From Impatiens glandulifera (Eukaryota > Streptophyta > Magnoliopsida > Ericales > Balsaminaceae): 64,000 nt of DNA. This document shows, one piece after another, positions 22,102 to 32,164 of this stretch. Below the pieces are notes generated by a model. It did no database searches. It saw only the letters and a list, made by a program, of their open reading frames with translations, and had not been told where the DNA came from. Where the stretch lies: the NCBI RefSeq assembly GCF_907164915.1, contig NC_061862.1:122291533-122355532 (forward strand), written 5' to 3'. The position numbers and the translations under genes were made by a program. Every line of letters starts with the position of its first letter. Position 1 is the stretch's first letter.

Positions 22102-23373
22102 AAGGGTCATTTTGAGATGGGATGAATAGTACTAAAGCATATTTGTGTTTAGCCGGAAAAGAGCGAGCATGATGTATTATGCGAAGGAAGGACACCTAAA
22201 ACTCATTATCAGTGCTAGTTGAAGATACACTTACATTGCAAATTAAACATCATTAATATTAGTGTCAATTTTAATAATTCCCTTCAAATCAAACATTGTC
22301 AGTAATTATAATGATTATTTATTTTTAACAATCACTTAAATCAAATATATCAATTCTCAACTTTCATGAATCTCATCCGATAGTTCTGAATAGTTCTGAA
22401 GTTCGTTTCTCATCTCATCTATTTTCTTTTCATTCATTTCTTTTTTCTTTTTGTGTATGTTATATTCTGTGTGTTTGAAAAAATACATTTTTGTTTTATT
22501 TACTGAACTCAAACTAATTAAATTAAAAACAAAATAATAATAATAATAATAAACTGTTTTTTTTTTTTTTTACTTTTAACTGATAAATGGTTACCTGAAT
22601 CTCTGCCCACAGCACAATAATAACTATTAACCATTATTACTCCTTGTGTTTCTATCCTATCACTTGACATATTTGTTTGCAGAAGCACCATTAATGCTAC
22701 CCGTTCAATGGATTAAATCATATAACAAACCAATCCAACTTTTTTCAACAATACTTACCCAAAATATATTTGAGAACAATAATTGTAAAGTTTGTTTTGC
22801 TTTTTATTAATTATTTTACTTAAAAAGTTAGCAAGATTAAATCATTTTTAATTATGAGTGAAAATCAAACAACTAATTCTATTAAAAAATTATTGAATTT
22901 TTAAGTTGTACCAAAGGAAAAAATATATATATATTATATTTCATTTTAGTTTAACTTTTCCCAAACGCAATGGTATCTCTTTCTGGAAAGACCCAAACTG
23001 AAATCTTTAATTTGTTTTATTATTGGATAAAAAATCAGAACTAACTCATTAGATGATCATGTTTCCAAAATGGTATTTAAAAACAAAACAAAGATGGACA
23101 AATTTTATGAAAATTGATAACCAGTACCAATGAACAATTGAATCTGATTCGGATTCAACTCGATTTGCTTAACAATGCTTTAAACAACAGATGTACATAA
23201 AAATAGAGCAATTTTTTTGAATTGGTTATATTCATCAAACACAGAAACAACAATCTAATAGAAACAAGAAGTGATTACATATAGATGAAGACAGTTTCTT
23301 TTCTCATTAGAGATCCTTAATTATTTCAAAATTTAACAACACTATCGGGTTTGGACCGACAAACCTTCAACTT
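20173..23373. other. AT-rich intergenic region with (TA)n tracts
   Basis: TA microsatellites lie at about 20222-20247 and 22025-22097. The ORF at 20630-20833 and other short frames show no family signature. A weakly coding-looking plus-strand stretch near 20480-20585 (starting with an ATG at 20481) has no recognised domain. Otherwise nothing identifiable is seen. Confidence 0.55.
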
Positions 23374-23796
23374 TTACAATGTTGTGGCCATCATCTGCTG
23401 CGACCCAATCATAGGTGAATCCCTGCGCTTTAATATAGATTTGTAGATCTCAATGATAATCTTCTCATCGTACTCCTTTATTGGTCGAGAACCGAACCCA
23501 GAAACACCATCTCCTCCTAAACCACCAGGTCCTATAAGACCCGAATTGGCAAATCGAAGCATGAAATTCATGTAGGCATCTCTCATCCTCCTAAGAAATG
23601 TCTTGGGAGAGAACCGGATCTTTATCTTCCGCCCGATTTTAATCCCCCATTTCCGTCTTTTCCGGATCGGGTCCTCGCCGATTTCGGTGGCAACTTGAAC
23701 TGGAGGCCTGCAAGAGGTGGAGTCAAGGCGCTCGTAATGCCTTTTAGTCCAGTAGCCCTTCAGACTCTTGTAAACCTTCACTGATACACCTTCCAT
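23374..23796 (-). CDS. Small conserved plant protein of unknown function, 140 aa
   Basis: Single-exon ORF of 140 codons. It is basic in the first two thirds (RKRRKWGIKIGRKIKI, FSPKTFLRRMRDAYMNFML), then Gly-rich (GPGGLGGDGVSGFG), then a conserved-looking segment 'RPIKEYDEKIIIEIYKSIL'. I recognise the pattern, with N-terminal 'VSVKVYKSLKGYW' and C-terminal 'YDEK', as one that recurs among short uncharacterised dicot proteins. I know of no assigned biochemical role. No signal peptide or membrane helix is evident. A TATA box lies about 70 bp upstream and a GA-rich leader precedes the ATG. The G+C is well above the surrounding DNA, which supports a true gene. Confidence 0.8.
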   Translation of the reverse strand: MEGVSVKVYKSLKGYWTKRHYERLDSTSCRPPVQVATEIGEDPIRKRRKWGIKIGRKIKIRFSPKTFLRRMRDAYMNFMLRFANSGLIGPGGLGGDGVSGFGSRPIKEYDEKIIIEIYKSILKRRDSPMIGSQQMMATTL

Positions 23797-23863
23797 TGAT
23801 TAAGCAAATGGGTAGTTTACTTCTTCTTCTTCTCAAGTCACAAATGAAGTAAATAAACACAAA

Positions 23864-23871
23864 GATATATA
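23864..23871 (-). promoter_or_regulatory. TATA box of the 140-aa protein gene
   Basis: The minus strand reads TCTATATATCTTT, 68-75 bp before the ATG. It is followed by a short GAAGAAGAAGAAG-rich leader typical of plant 5'UTRs. Confidence 0.6.
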
Positions 23872-23879
23872 GAGAGAAA

Positions 23880-24729
23880 AAAAATTGTGAAGCCCTTAGG
23901 GAAGTGTGTTAACTGTTAATAGAGGGCGGGGGGTCGGTGGGATGTCATAAATGAAGTGCCATCTTTCTTCTTTACTTTATTTTTCTGATAAATCTAGTTG
24001 ATTCTATGATTATTAAAAAAGTAGATTTTGACCACTAAATAAAAAATTAGGAAAAAATAGATATACTTTTATTTATTTTTTAAAGCTATATTTTTCACAA
24101 GAGTTATTCAAATAATTTTTTACTTTTTCTCATAATGAAATTAATAAATTAAAAAAAATTACTTTTATTAAATATTAATATCTTTTAAATATTTATATAT
24201 AAGAATTTAAATTTTGATAACACAAACCTATAAATTATAATAAAATAATTGATCTTTTAATAGGAATTCTCATATTATTCTTAATAAATATGCTCTTTTT
24301 AATATTAAATAAGTATAAAATATATTCTTCATTCATTTTAAAAACTCAACACATTTAAATATTATATATATATTTTAATATTATATTTTTTTCAAATAAA
24401 TAAATTGTTTTTTCATTTAAATATTATATATATATATATTTTAATATTATATTTTTTTCAAATAAATAAATTGTTTTTATAAAATAATTTATTTTAAAAA
24501 TTTTATTAAGATTAAAACTTTTTTATTTATAATCTATTTAATTCAGAATAACTAATAAAATATTTATATGATCTTATTATTTAAAATAATATTTTATTTT
24601 ATATAAAAAATAAAAAAACTAATTTTTAAAAATATTTTAAATAGAATTGTTATCTCAAAATATTGTATAATTATGTAGTTTAGTTGGATATTTATTTAAT
24701 AAATATTTCTATAATTTAAATGAAATATA

Positions 24730-24773
<44 letters not shown>

Positions 24774-25300
24774 ATAATATTATTGAAGTTTTTAAAATAA
24801 AAACATTATTTTAAAGTATTTTATTTTTAATAATTATAAATAATTTATATATATTGGATTATTATGTTATTAAAAAAATTAAAATCAAATTATATTTTTA
24901 AAATATTTTATCACTTATTATTTTAAAATAAAATCATAAAATAATAATTAATAAATTAGTTAGTGGTTTGGTTTGACTTTTTTTTCTTAGTTGCCTCGTG
25001 AATGAAACCATCAATTACCTTTCTCATTCTGAGTTAAAAACTATAAACCAAACATTTCCTTAGATGTAAGAGTTCATATAGTTAAATTATATTTTATGGT
25101 ATTAAATTCTTAACTATAACTTTCTTCACACTTATATTTATATCTAAATGAATTACATGTCATTTTCTACTTACTACACCTATTACAAATCAGTCTCAAT
25201 CATCATGTGCATTCACATGTTATACATAATTTATCTAATTTAATATTCGCAGCATTATAACAAGCACAACACATTGAACAATTGAGATTATGGGTTACTT
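23880..25300. other. AT-rich intergenic region
   Basis: No gene is visible. The composition is extreme, with long A/T runs and a TA tract at about 24735-24768. It includes the imperfect tandem duplication listed separately. Confidence 0.6.
24352..24479. repeat. Tandem duplication, about 62-bp unit, two copies
   Basis: Copies start at 24352 and 24414 with CATTTAAATATTATATATAT and both end in AAATAAATAAATTGTTTTT. They differ mainly in TA repeat number. Confidence 0.75.
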
Positions 25301-25309
25301 ATTGAATTA

Positions 25310-25560
25310 GAGTGAGGATAGGGAGCACGATTTTGGGATCGACTCGTACAGTGAAAGTGACATCGCTGTTATACGAAAGTTATACGAAAGTGACTCCGCT
25401 GTATCTCTTTTGTATAACAACGAGGTCTCTTTTGTAAAACAGCGAGGTCACTTTCGTATAACAGCAAAGTCACTTTCGCTGTAAGAGTCGCTCCCCAAAC
25501 GGGCCCAAAGTCGTGTTCCCAATCATTTTTTTAACAAAGTCGTGTTTCCAATCATTTTTC
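25310..25560. mobile_element. Mutator-like MITE with 9-bp target duplication and long foldback
   Basis: The 251-bp element is flanked by identical ATTGAATTA 9-mers (25301-25309 and 25561-25569). Its ends are inverted repeats of modest identity. Inside them a strong foldback pairs 25341-25380 with 25447-25490 (GAAAGTGAC...GCTGTTATACGAAAG against its complement). Nine-base target duplications are the hallmark of Mutator-superfamily elements. It has no coding capacity. The right end contains a short tandem copy of AAAGTCGTGTTCCCAATC. Confidence 0.75.
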
Positions 25561-25569
25561 ATTGAATTA

Positions 25570-26485
25570 AAAATGTTTAACATTGAGAATAAAAGCACAA
25601 CATGAGAGGTGAAAATTCATACAGATAAATTATAAGCATTCTTGATCTTCTTGTGGAAACAAAAACATCTTAATTTTAGTGTTTATTTGTAACAAGAATT
25701 GTTGACTTTATTTGTTTAAGTCATTCAAATTGTCATTAAAGTTTTATCACTCCCAACAAATCAACTGTGGGCAGTTTCTGATTTAGACATATTCACATTC
25801 TTCTCCATAAATTGACCTTGGTATTGAATATAGATGTACTAAACTCATAACACTAACAAAAGTAAATGGGTTGAATAATAATTTAAATTATTAACAAAGA
25901 ATTGGGTATCAGGATGAACCATTTACAGAACCAAGAGTTGGGTCTTTTCTTTCATCCTTCAGATCCGATCACTGAAAATCCGACCTGACCATATAATTGA
26001 TCTTACTGCTGGAAGAGGTGTACAACTGATCTTGGTGAGGGTTAAAAACAATTCTTCAAGAAGATATCTAAAAAACATACAAATTTCATGATAATAAGAT
26101 AGTTGAATGGTTTGTGGTAAGCAAATTGGCTGCACGGGTCACATGTTTCATAGTAAATGTATCTGGATATCTGTAGAGATTTACTGCCGGTTTCTTAGCA
26201 TATCAGAATACAGATCCCTAACCATGTTAAAAAGTCTTTCCAAATGAAGTAATTAAATAATTGTTGCATCACAGTTTATCTAAAGCTAAAGTTTCAATGG
26301 GGTTTCTTGGTCATTCCCATTGTACACTATAAATCTCAGTTCCATTCAATCTACATGTAAAAATGCACCCCAAAATGGTACAAACTAGAAAAATCTCCCT
26401 CTCTTCTCTGCGTACGAAAATCAGATTCTCCAACAGGGATTTCTGGAATGGTGATAACACACAAGAACTCAGGGATTCAAATGAT
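25570..26485. other. Intergenic and 3' flank of the carrier gene
   Basis: No ORF of interest. The part nearest 26486 is the 3'UTR of the minus-strand carrier gene. No other feature is identified. Confidence 0.5.
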
Positions 26486-28693
26486 CTACATTGCTTTCAA
26501 GCCTGCAAGCTCACGTAATTTCTCACAAAGAATGAAGGTGATAGTCGTCTGGGGACCTAATCTGGCAAAAATTGTAAGTCCCCTGAAAAGAAGGCATGTT
26601 AGCTAGCATAGCAATAGGAATGTACATCATATTTACAGTCTTCTGCATTGGGAGGGAGTGGGAAAAAAGGAAGGATTTTTACAGTATTGCAACTTTACCC
26701 CTTGTATAGTCCTCTTGTGCCTTCTGTACTGACCACCTGAAAACGGCAAGAGAATGCAAATAAAATAGATAGATAGACCAATCACAAGTACACAGAAATG
26801 CTTTTGATTTTGTTCTCTAGACATAAGAACATCAACTTGGGATGAAAAGGAACACAAAGGTATGTTAATAATACCTGGTATGCACAATGAAATCCATTTC
26901 TGTACTTTGTATCCGTAGCAGTATTGCGTTGCAACATAAGACGGGTTTTAATCATATCCATGGGTGCAGTGACAAGGGTGCTTACCGTGCCTGCTACTGT
27001 ACTTGATCTTCAAAAAAACAATGTGGAGAATGTGAATAACATATCAAGAAAGAAAAGAAAAAAAAGGTAAAGGAGTCATACACTAGGTGTAGGGGAAACC
27101 CTTCTTCTAGAGAAGTCCATCGGATCAAAGCCTGCAATAATAATAAAAATGCAAGAGAAAATAAGGACATCAAAATATAAATTTGGGCTAAAGACAAGAA
27201 TATCACGGGGACCCAGACTGTGCTGATTTCTTCATCAATCAAAGTTGAAAAATAGCATTGCTTAGAACTTAACCCGCTTAGATTCATCATATGTTGCCAG
27301 CTGCGACGCAGTCAGAGCACCTGCCCTCGCCATTGCAGGGCCTACACCTTTCCAAAGGGCAGTTATTCTCTCTTCTGAAACAATTTTCCGAACTTCTCTA
27401 ATGGCTCCTCCTTTAGAGTCAGGATTCATCTGCAACCGAACCTACAACGAAACTGAACACAAAATTAGACAAGGTCTGGAATTCTAAGGATTATGTAGAA
27501 GAAAAGTGGGAAATAACCTTAAGAACTTCTACGGGATTTGTAAGAGCAGTAGCAAAAGCACCGGAAAATGCTCCACATGCAATCTTGAGCAAAATATTGG
27601 TGGAATCAAAAGCCAATTCGCATATGTACTTTGACGGCTCATATAATCCAAGTCGAAGACCTCCATAAAGAACTGACCTTATTAATGCAGGCATCAACCC
27701 CAAGTATAGGGACGTTGGCCCCTCATTCTTCACTGTCTGGGTAAGAAGTCGACCCTATGAATGAATTCAATCAAGAAACTTCTCAAGCAAGCCGTGAAGG
27801 GAAACAATAATTCTCAGAAAGATTTGATGACAACTCTCAGTATCCTACCATTCCAATTAAAGGACCCCTCTTGCCTACGAGTTGCATTTGTAGTCGAACT
27901 TTGAGAACATCTGCAACAAAAATTACTATGATATCTAAGTTGTCTACTCCATACTCGAACTCCTCTAAAAATAATCGAACTCCACAAACCCAACATTTCA
28001 CTGAATCTGTTGTCCTAATAAAAGGTTACTCAAGTACACATATTTCTTATTGTTCTTGGTTAACTTTTCTTATATTATCCACTATAATCAGCCCTTAGCA
28101 TACTATACAACAATCCACCAAAGGATCCTAGCTATTGCCATCATTAGAAATAGACAGCTTGAATGCCCACCCTTCCACTCTGTATCATAAGAGCATAGCA
28201 ATCTCAAGTTACCATCTTTCCTAAAACTATAGCATAAGAATGGACAAAACTTTGGTGCATTCATCCCAAACAATGACTGGGTTAGGGGAACAACTTATAT
28301 TTGAGATTTTTAATTGAGAGCTACAACAATGTAGTAAAATATGAGATGTTAACAAAGAAGAGAAAGTGTAGAAGAAAAAGATTAACTTAACCTAGAGGGT
28401 GGGTGATGCTTGTAGCAGCAGCTACAGAAATCCCACTTGTACCGAAATGATAAATGACATCAGATGCCGAAAATCCCCATTTCCTCTTCGTTATACCTGT
28501 CACATAACATTTTTTGTTTCGGATCAAGCACTTACAAGCAAATCAGATTGGGAATCAGGGTCAGAAGAAGAAGGAAGCCGACAAGATCGCAAGAGTGTTC
28601 AATCTTTGGTCAATAGATAATAGTAAAGAAAGAGGATATTGGGATACCTGATGACAGCGGGAGGGAATTGGGGTTAGGAGAGCCAGAACCCAT
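26486..28693 (-). CDS. Mitochondrial substrate carrier (SLC25 family)
   Basis: Nine exons, hand-joined: 28648-28693, 28392-28496, 27849-27910, 27518-27754, 27274-27441, 27082-27131, 26875-27007, 26699-26736, 26486-26582. All have GT-AG borders and phases agree, giving 936 nt (311 aa), the usual carrier length. Three repeats carry the carrier signature P-x-[DE]-x-x-[KR]: PLDVLK, PVEVLK and PMDMIK, each followed by R-L. The N terminus (MGSGSPNSLP...) has no long presequence, as is normal for inner-membrane carriers. The protein would exchange a small metabolite across the mitochondrial inner membrane; the substrate cannot be read from sequence. I believe it belongs to the plant group annotated 'mitochondrial substrate carrier family protein ucpB', close to Arabidopsis At4g03115. 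That is from memory. Reported single-frame ORFs here are exon pieces read through introns. Confidence 0.9.
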
Positions 28694-29369
28694 TCTCTCT
28701 AATCTTGGTACTTTTTCAAAACACGGATGGGAAGGGGGGCCGAATTATTTAACCATTTAAGGGCTCTTTGGTGCTGCCGTTCTCAAATCGAATTCCTAAA
28801 TCTCTTCCTCTTAATTGATCTTTTCTTTTTGATTCATCATCTGATTTTTTTCTCCTGTATCGATATAGTGTTGATTGATGATGGTTTTAACTATTTTGAA
28901 ACCAAGGGTTTTAGTTATTATGAAGGTTGTTGCGGTTTTGGACAATCATTTGGTTTCTCCTTTTCATGTTCAAACGATGAATTTGGTTTTATTTTTCCTA
29001 GGAAAACAAAGATTGTTAAGCACATGAAATAAAATAGGGCAAATCAGAACCAATACAATCACCAACTGAACTAAAAGTCTTGATGGACAGGCAAATAAGA
29101 TCGTTGAACAAAAAGATGTGGGAGAAAAACCCGACAATAACTCTGCTACATTGAAGTGTCTCAAAACTATTGGCTTGGTTATATCCATATTCCATAGCAT
29201 ACATGAGAATTATTGGAAGAGTTTGATCCTATAAAACAAAGATGTCATGTCTTTTATTCATGTATTTGATTGTACTTACTTTGTCATCCCTCAACTTTTG
29301 AGTTGTCCTAGTTTGATATATATATATATTTCTAGGTGTTGTTCATATTTGGGTTATTTTAATAACATG
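28694..29369. other. Upstream region of the carrier gene
   Basis: Contains the carrier promoter and leader; no clear TATA box was seen. The plus-strand ORF at 28727-29032 is Phe-rich with no homology signal and overlaps the likely promoter, so it is not annotated as a gene. Confidence 0.45.
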
Positions 29370-29374
29370 GTAGG

Positions 29375-30721
29375 TGTCACACGGTATTAATTCGCAGCGG
29401 AATTTTTACTCAATTTTTCACCCTTGTGCGGCTTGTTTTGCGCACCAAAACAATCAGCCAACTCCGAGGTTCACTTCTCTCACAAAAATGAACGACTCAC
29501 TCAACAAACAGTCAAGTCCCACAATAATAAATCAAACATTCAACAAAGAGAAACACACACAACGATTACGGGCAAATGCCCAACTTTATAATATATTCAC
29601 TCACAAATATCGATTACAAAGAGGCTATAAATTCTCAAGGCTGCACACAAAATGACTCTCACTTGTGGGGGATATTTTTCTATCCAAAAATCCAACAATT
29701 TGTCTTGTGCAGTTCAAAAGATATTTATAGCCCTAAAGAAATAACAATCTGCCTAGGAAAATAATCATTTTAGTGTGTGGGGGTCAATCTTCCGGGCAGT
29801 TGGTGCTGATCGTGGGTCTAGCTGGTGGGCGGTTGCTGCTGAACGTGGGTCTCAACTGCCAGTCGTGGGTCTCAACCGTCCACTACTGCAGCCCACGTTC
29901 TCCATCGGTTTTTGCTGCACACCTGCTGCTGGACATGGGTCCTAACTGACCGAAATCGTCAATTATTCCCACGTTCTCGACCGAGCCCAACTGGTGCTGA
30001 CTTTTTCCCCCACTCGACCCATCATGCCGATATTTCCGGGTCCACGACCCATCATGCCGACATTTTCGGGACCCCACTCTGATCGCCCTTGGTCCTTCTT
30101 TAACCGTCTTCGGCCGACTCCGTATTTTCCGCACTCGATGCGCGCACACTCAATACGTTGGTTGTTGTCACTCTTTCGCACCTAGGTCGCACGCACACGA
30201 CCCCACCTAGGCATCCCCTCGGTCCGGGCCTTCCGCAATCCGGCTCCCGACAGACATTTTCTAACACGTTGTGCATTTGTCGCACGCACACGACACCTCT
30301 TCGACACACTTCACCCGGTCCTAGCACTCCACACTCGTGCCACGACAAACGCATGCTAACATCATTCTCTCGGTCCTGATATTCAACCCTTCGGTCCCGA
30401 CAGCAACTTTGATTACTTAGCATTCTGGTGCCAGTGGCGGAAGCCCTCGATACTCTTCTCGGCACCTCTCGGTCCTGGCCAACACCAAGCCAAGACAACT
30501 CGGCTGAAACCTTGCACCTAAGTCGCCCGCACACGACTTCGTCTCGGCACGCTTCTTCTCGGTCCTGGCACTTCACAAGTGTGTCAGAATATAAGCTTTA
30601 GTTACTTATCCTTTCTCATCTCCGGTACCCTTCCGCACCCCGCGACTGTTTTTAGGCACCTCTCGGTTCTGGCCCTTCGCAATCAAGCCAAGACCGAGAC
30701 CAGCTATTTAGGGTCATAACA
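29375..30721. mobile_element. Solo LTR with 5-bp target duplication
   Basis: Starts TGTCACACGG and ends GGTCATAACA (TG...CA). It is flanked by identical GTAGG 5-mers at 29370-29374 and 30722-30726. The 1347-bp unit has no primer site, polypurine tract or coding region beside it, so it is the product of LTR-LTR recombination. Its second half is GC-rich with a degenerate CTCGGTCCTGGC(A/C)CTTC repeat. The ORFs there on both strands (for example 30100-30576 minus) are repeat by-products. Confidence 0.88.
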
Positions 30722-30726
30722 GTAGG

Positions 30727-31326
30727 TATGTAAGTGATTCGGTTCGGTCGGTTTATATATCGAAATGTACAAACAAATTGTTGGCGCCGATTTATTTAAA
30801 TCACAAACCGTCGGTTTCGGTATACAAGTCGGTTCGGTTTGATCTGTTTTACAATTGTTTCGATCGATTTATTCGGTTTGATCGGTTTTAAATATAGTTT
30901 AAAAAAATAGCTAAATTTTAAAATATTAACTTTATTAATATGATTTAAAGTCATAAAAAAATCAATGTAATTTATTATTCTAATAAGAAATAACAATAAA
31001 TCTATAAAACAAAATTCCAAATGAGGCATTCAAATAAAATTCTCTAATATACATATATATAATATATAATGATATATCACAAGATTAAGTTCTCTCTACC
31101 CAAGGAAAAGAGAACTTCTTCTTAAAGCGGACTTTGAAATCAAGATTCTCACATTTTAGAAATTAAAATCAGAGACTTTTTCATAATTAGGGGGTAAAAT
31201 AAAGTCTTTGGAATGGAATTGAACAACAGTTAATGCCTGATAGATGAAGGCAAAGGCGGAGTTTATGTAGTTGGCGGTAGTAGGTTATAGCCTAGGGTAA
31301 ACTTTTTTAAACACTATATATATATA
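30727..31326. other. Intergenic, CGGTTCGGT-rich then AT-rich
   Basis: 30735-30890 is rich in TTCGGTT(C/T)GGTCGG phrases, seen in many plant repeats. The rest is AT-rich. No gene is recognised. Confidence 0.45.
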
Positions 31327-31546
31327 TGTTGGGTATTGGTTGGCTCAACATTGTGGCTCAATCTCTAGTAACCCACTTACTGGACTTAACCTAATAATAT
31401 AAATAGATATTACTCTCTTGGTGAGAGGTATAGAGAAAAAGCTCATTTGTGGTGTTTGATTGCTAGTGAAAGGGTGAGATAGTGGTGCAACGGAATCGAT
31501 AAACAAGAGAAATTGAGTCAAACTCCAATCGCATTTACACCCAACA
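31327..31546 (+). repeat. 5' LTR of the degenerate Copia element
   Basis: 220 bp, TGTTGGGTATTGG...CACCCAACA, with 7-bp inverted ends TGTTGGG/CCCAACA. It contains a TATAAATAG TATA-like site near 31397. Confidence 0.88.
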
Positions 31547-31547
31547 G

Positions 31548-31559
31548 TGGTATCAGAGC
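31548..31559 (+). other. Primer-binding site, initiator tRNA-Met type
   Basis: TGGTATCAGAGC begins two bases after the LTR. A leader of about 600 bp follows before gag; ORFs in that leader (31559-32044) have no domain. Confidence 0.88.
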
Positions 31560-32164
31560 TAGGGTTTAGGGTTTGTAATTGGAGTTTGAGATTGGGTTGG
31601 AGGATATGAGTTATCTTCACCAATAAGCGCATATCTATTTTTCTTGGGCATCACTTTTTTGGTTTCTCTTTCCTTTCTCTTTTGCTGGCTGATTTCATCA
31701 TTGGGTTTTAGTGGGAGAATTATGAAAGGAACCCAACCCATCCTGTTTAGAGAGAGAGAGAGAGACTGTTTGTCGGCTAAAACTTGCTCTGATCTCATCG
31801 GCTTCTCCGATATGATCGTTTGCTCCGATGAAAATTTATCTCTATGGGTTTTTTGTCTTCTGTTTCTTTTTTCATCTTGCTGCTTTTATTTTCTGATACT
31901 GCTGCTACTGGAGGAAGAAGAAAGCCGACGCCACCTCTGAAGAAAAAGTCGTTGTTGTCATGTTCAACCGTTGTTAGTGTCGCAATTGTCGCGACCATTG
32001 AGAATCAAAGTCGACGCTGTGCCACTGCTGAGAAGACGAAGTAGCAAATCCCCGAGCGGGGTGGCTAAGTCGAAACTTTATTTAGTTTCGCGAGGTATCA
32101 TAGCTTTAACCTCTTATTATTTTCTACCATATTAATTATTGATTGTTTTAATTTGTTTGATAGT

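Noticed and set aside
21600..22160. MITE suggested by an ACCATCTTCAACAC start
   Set aside because: No matching inverted end or target duplication could be found.
28727..29032. 101-codon plus-strand ORF upstream of the carrier gene
   Set aside because: Low-complexity Phe/Leu-rich translation in promoter DNA with no splice or family evidence.
30100..30576. 158-codon minus-strand ORF
   Set aside because: It lies wholly in the GC-rich degenerate repeat of a solo LTR; the protein is repeat-like with many Arg and Cys and no domain.
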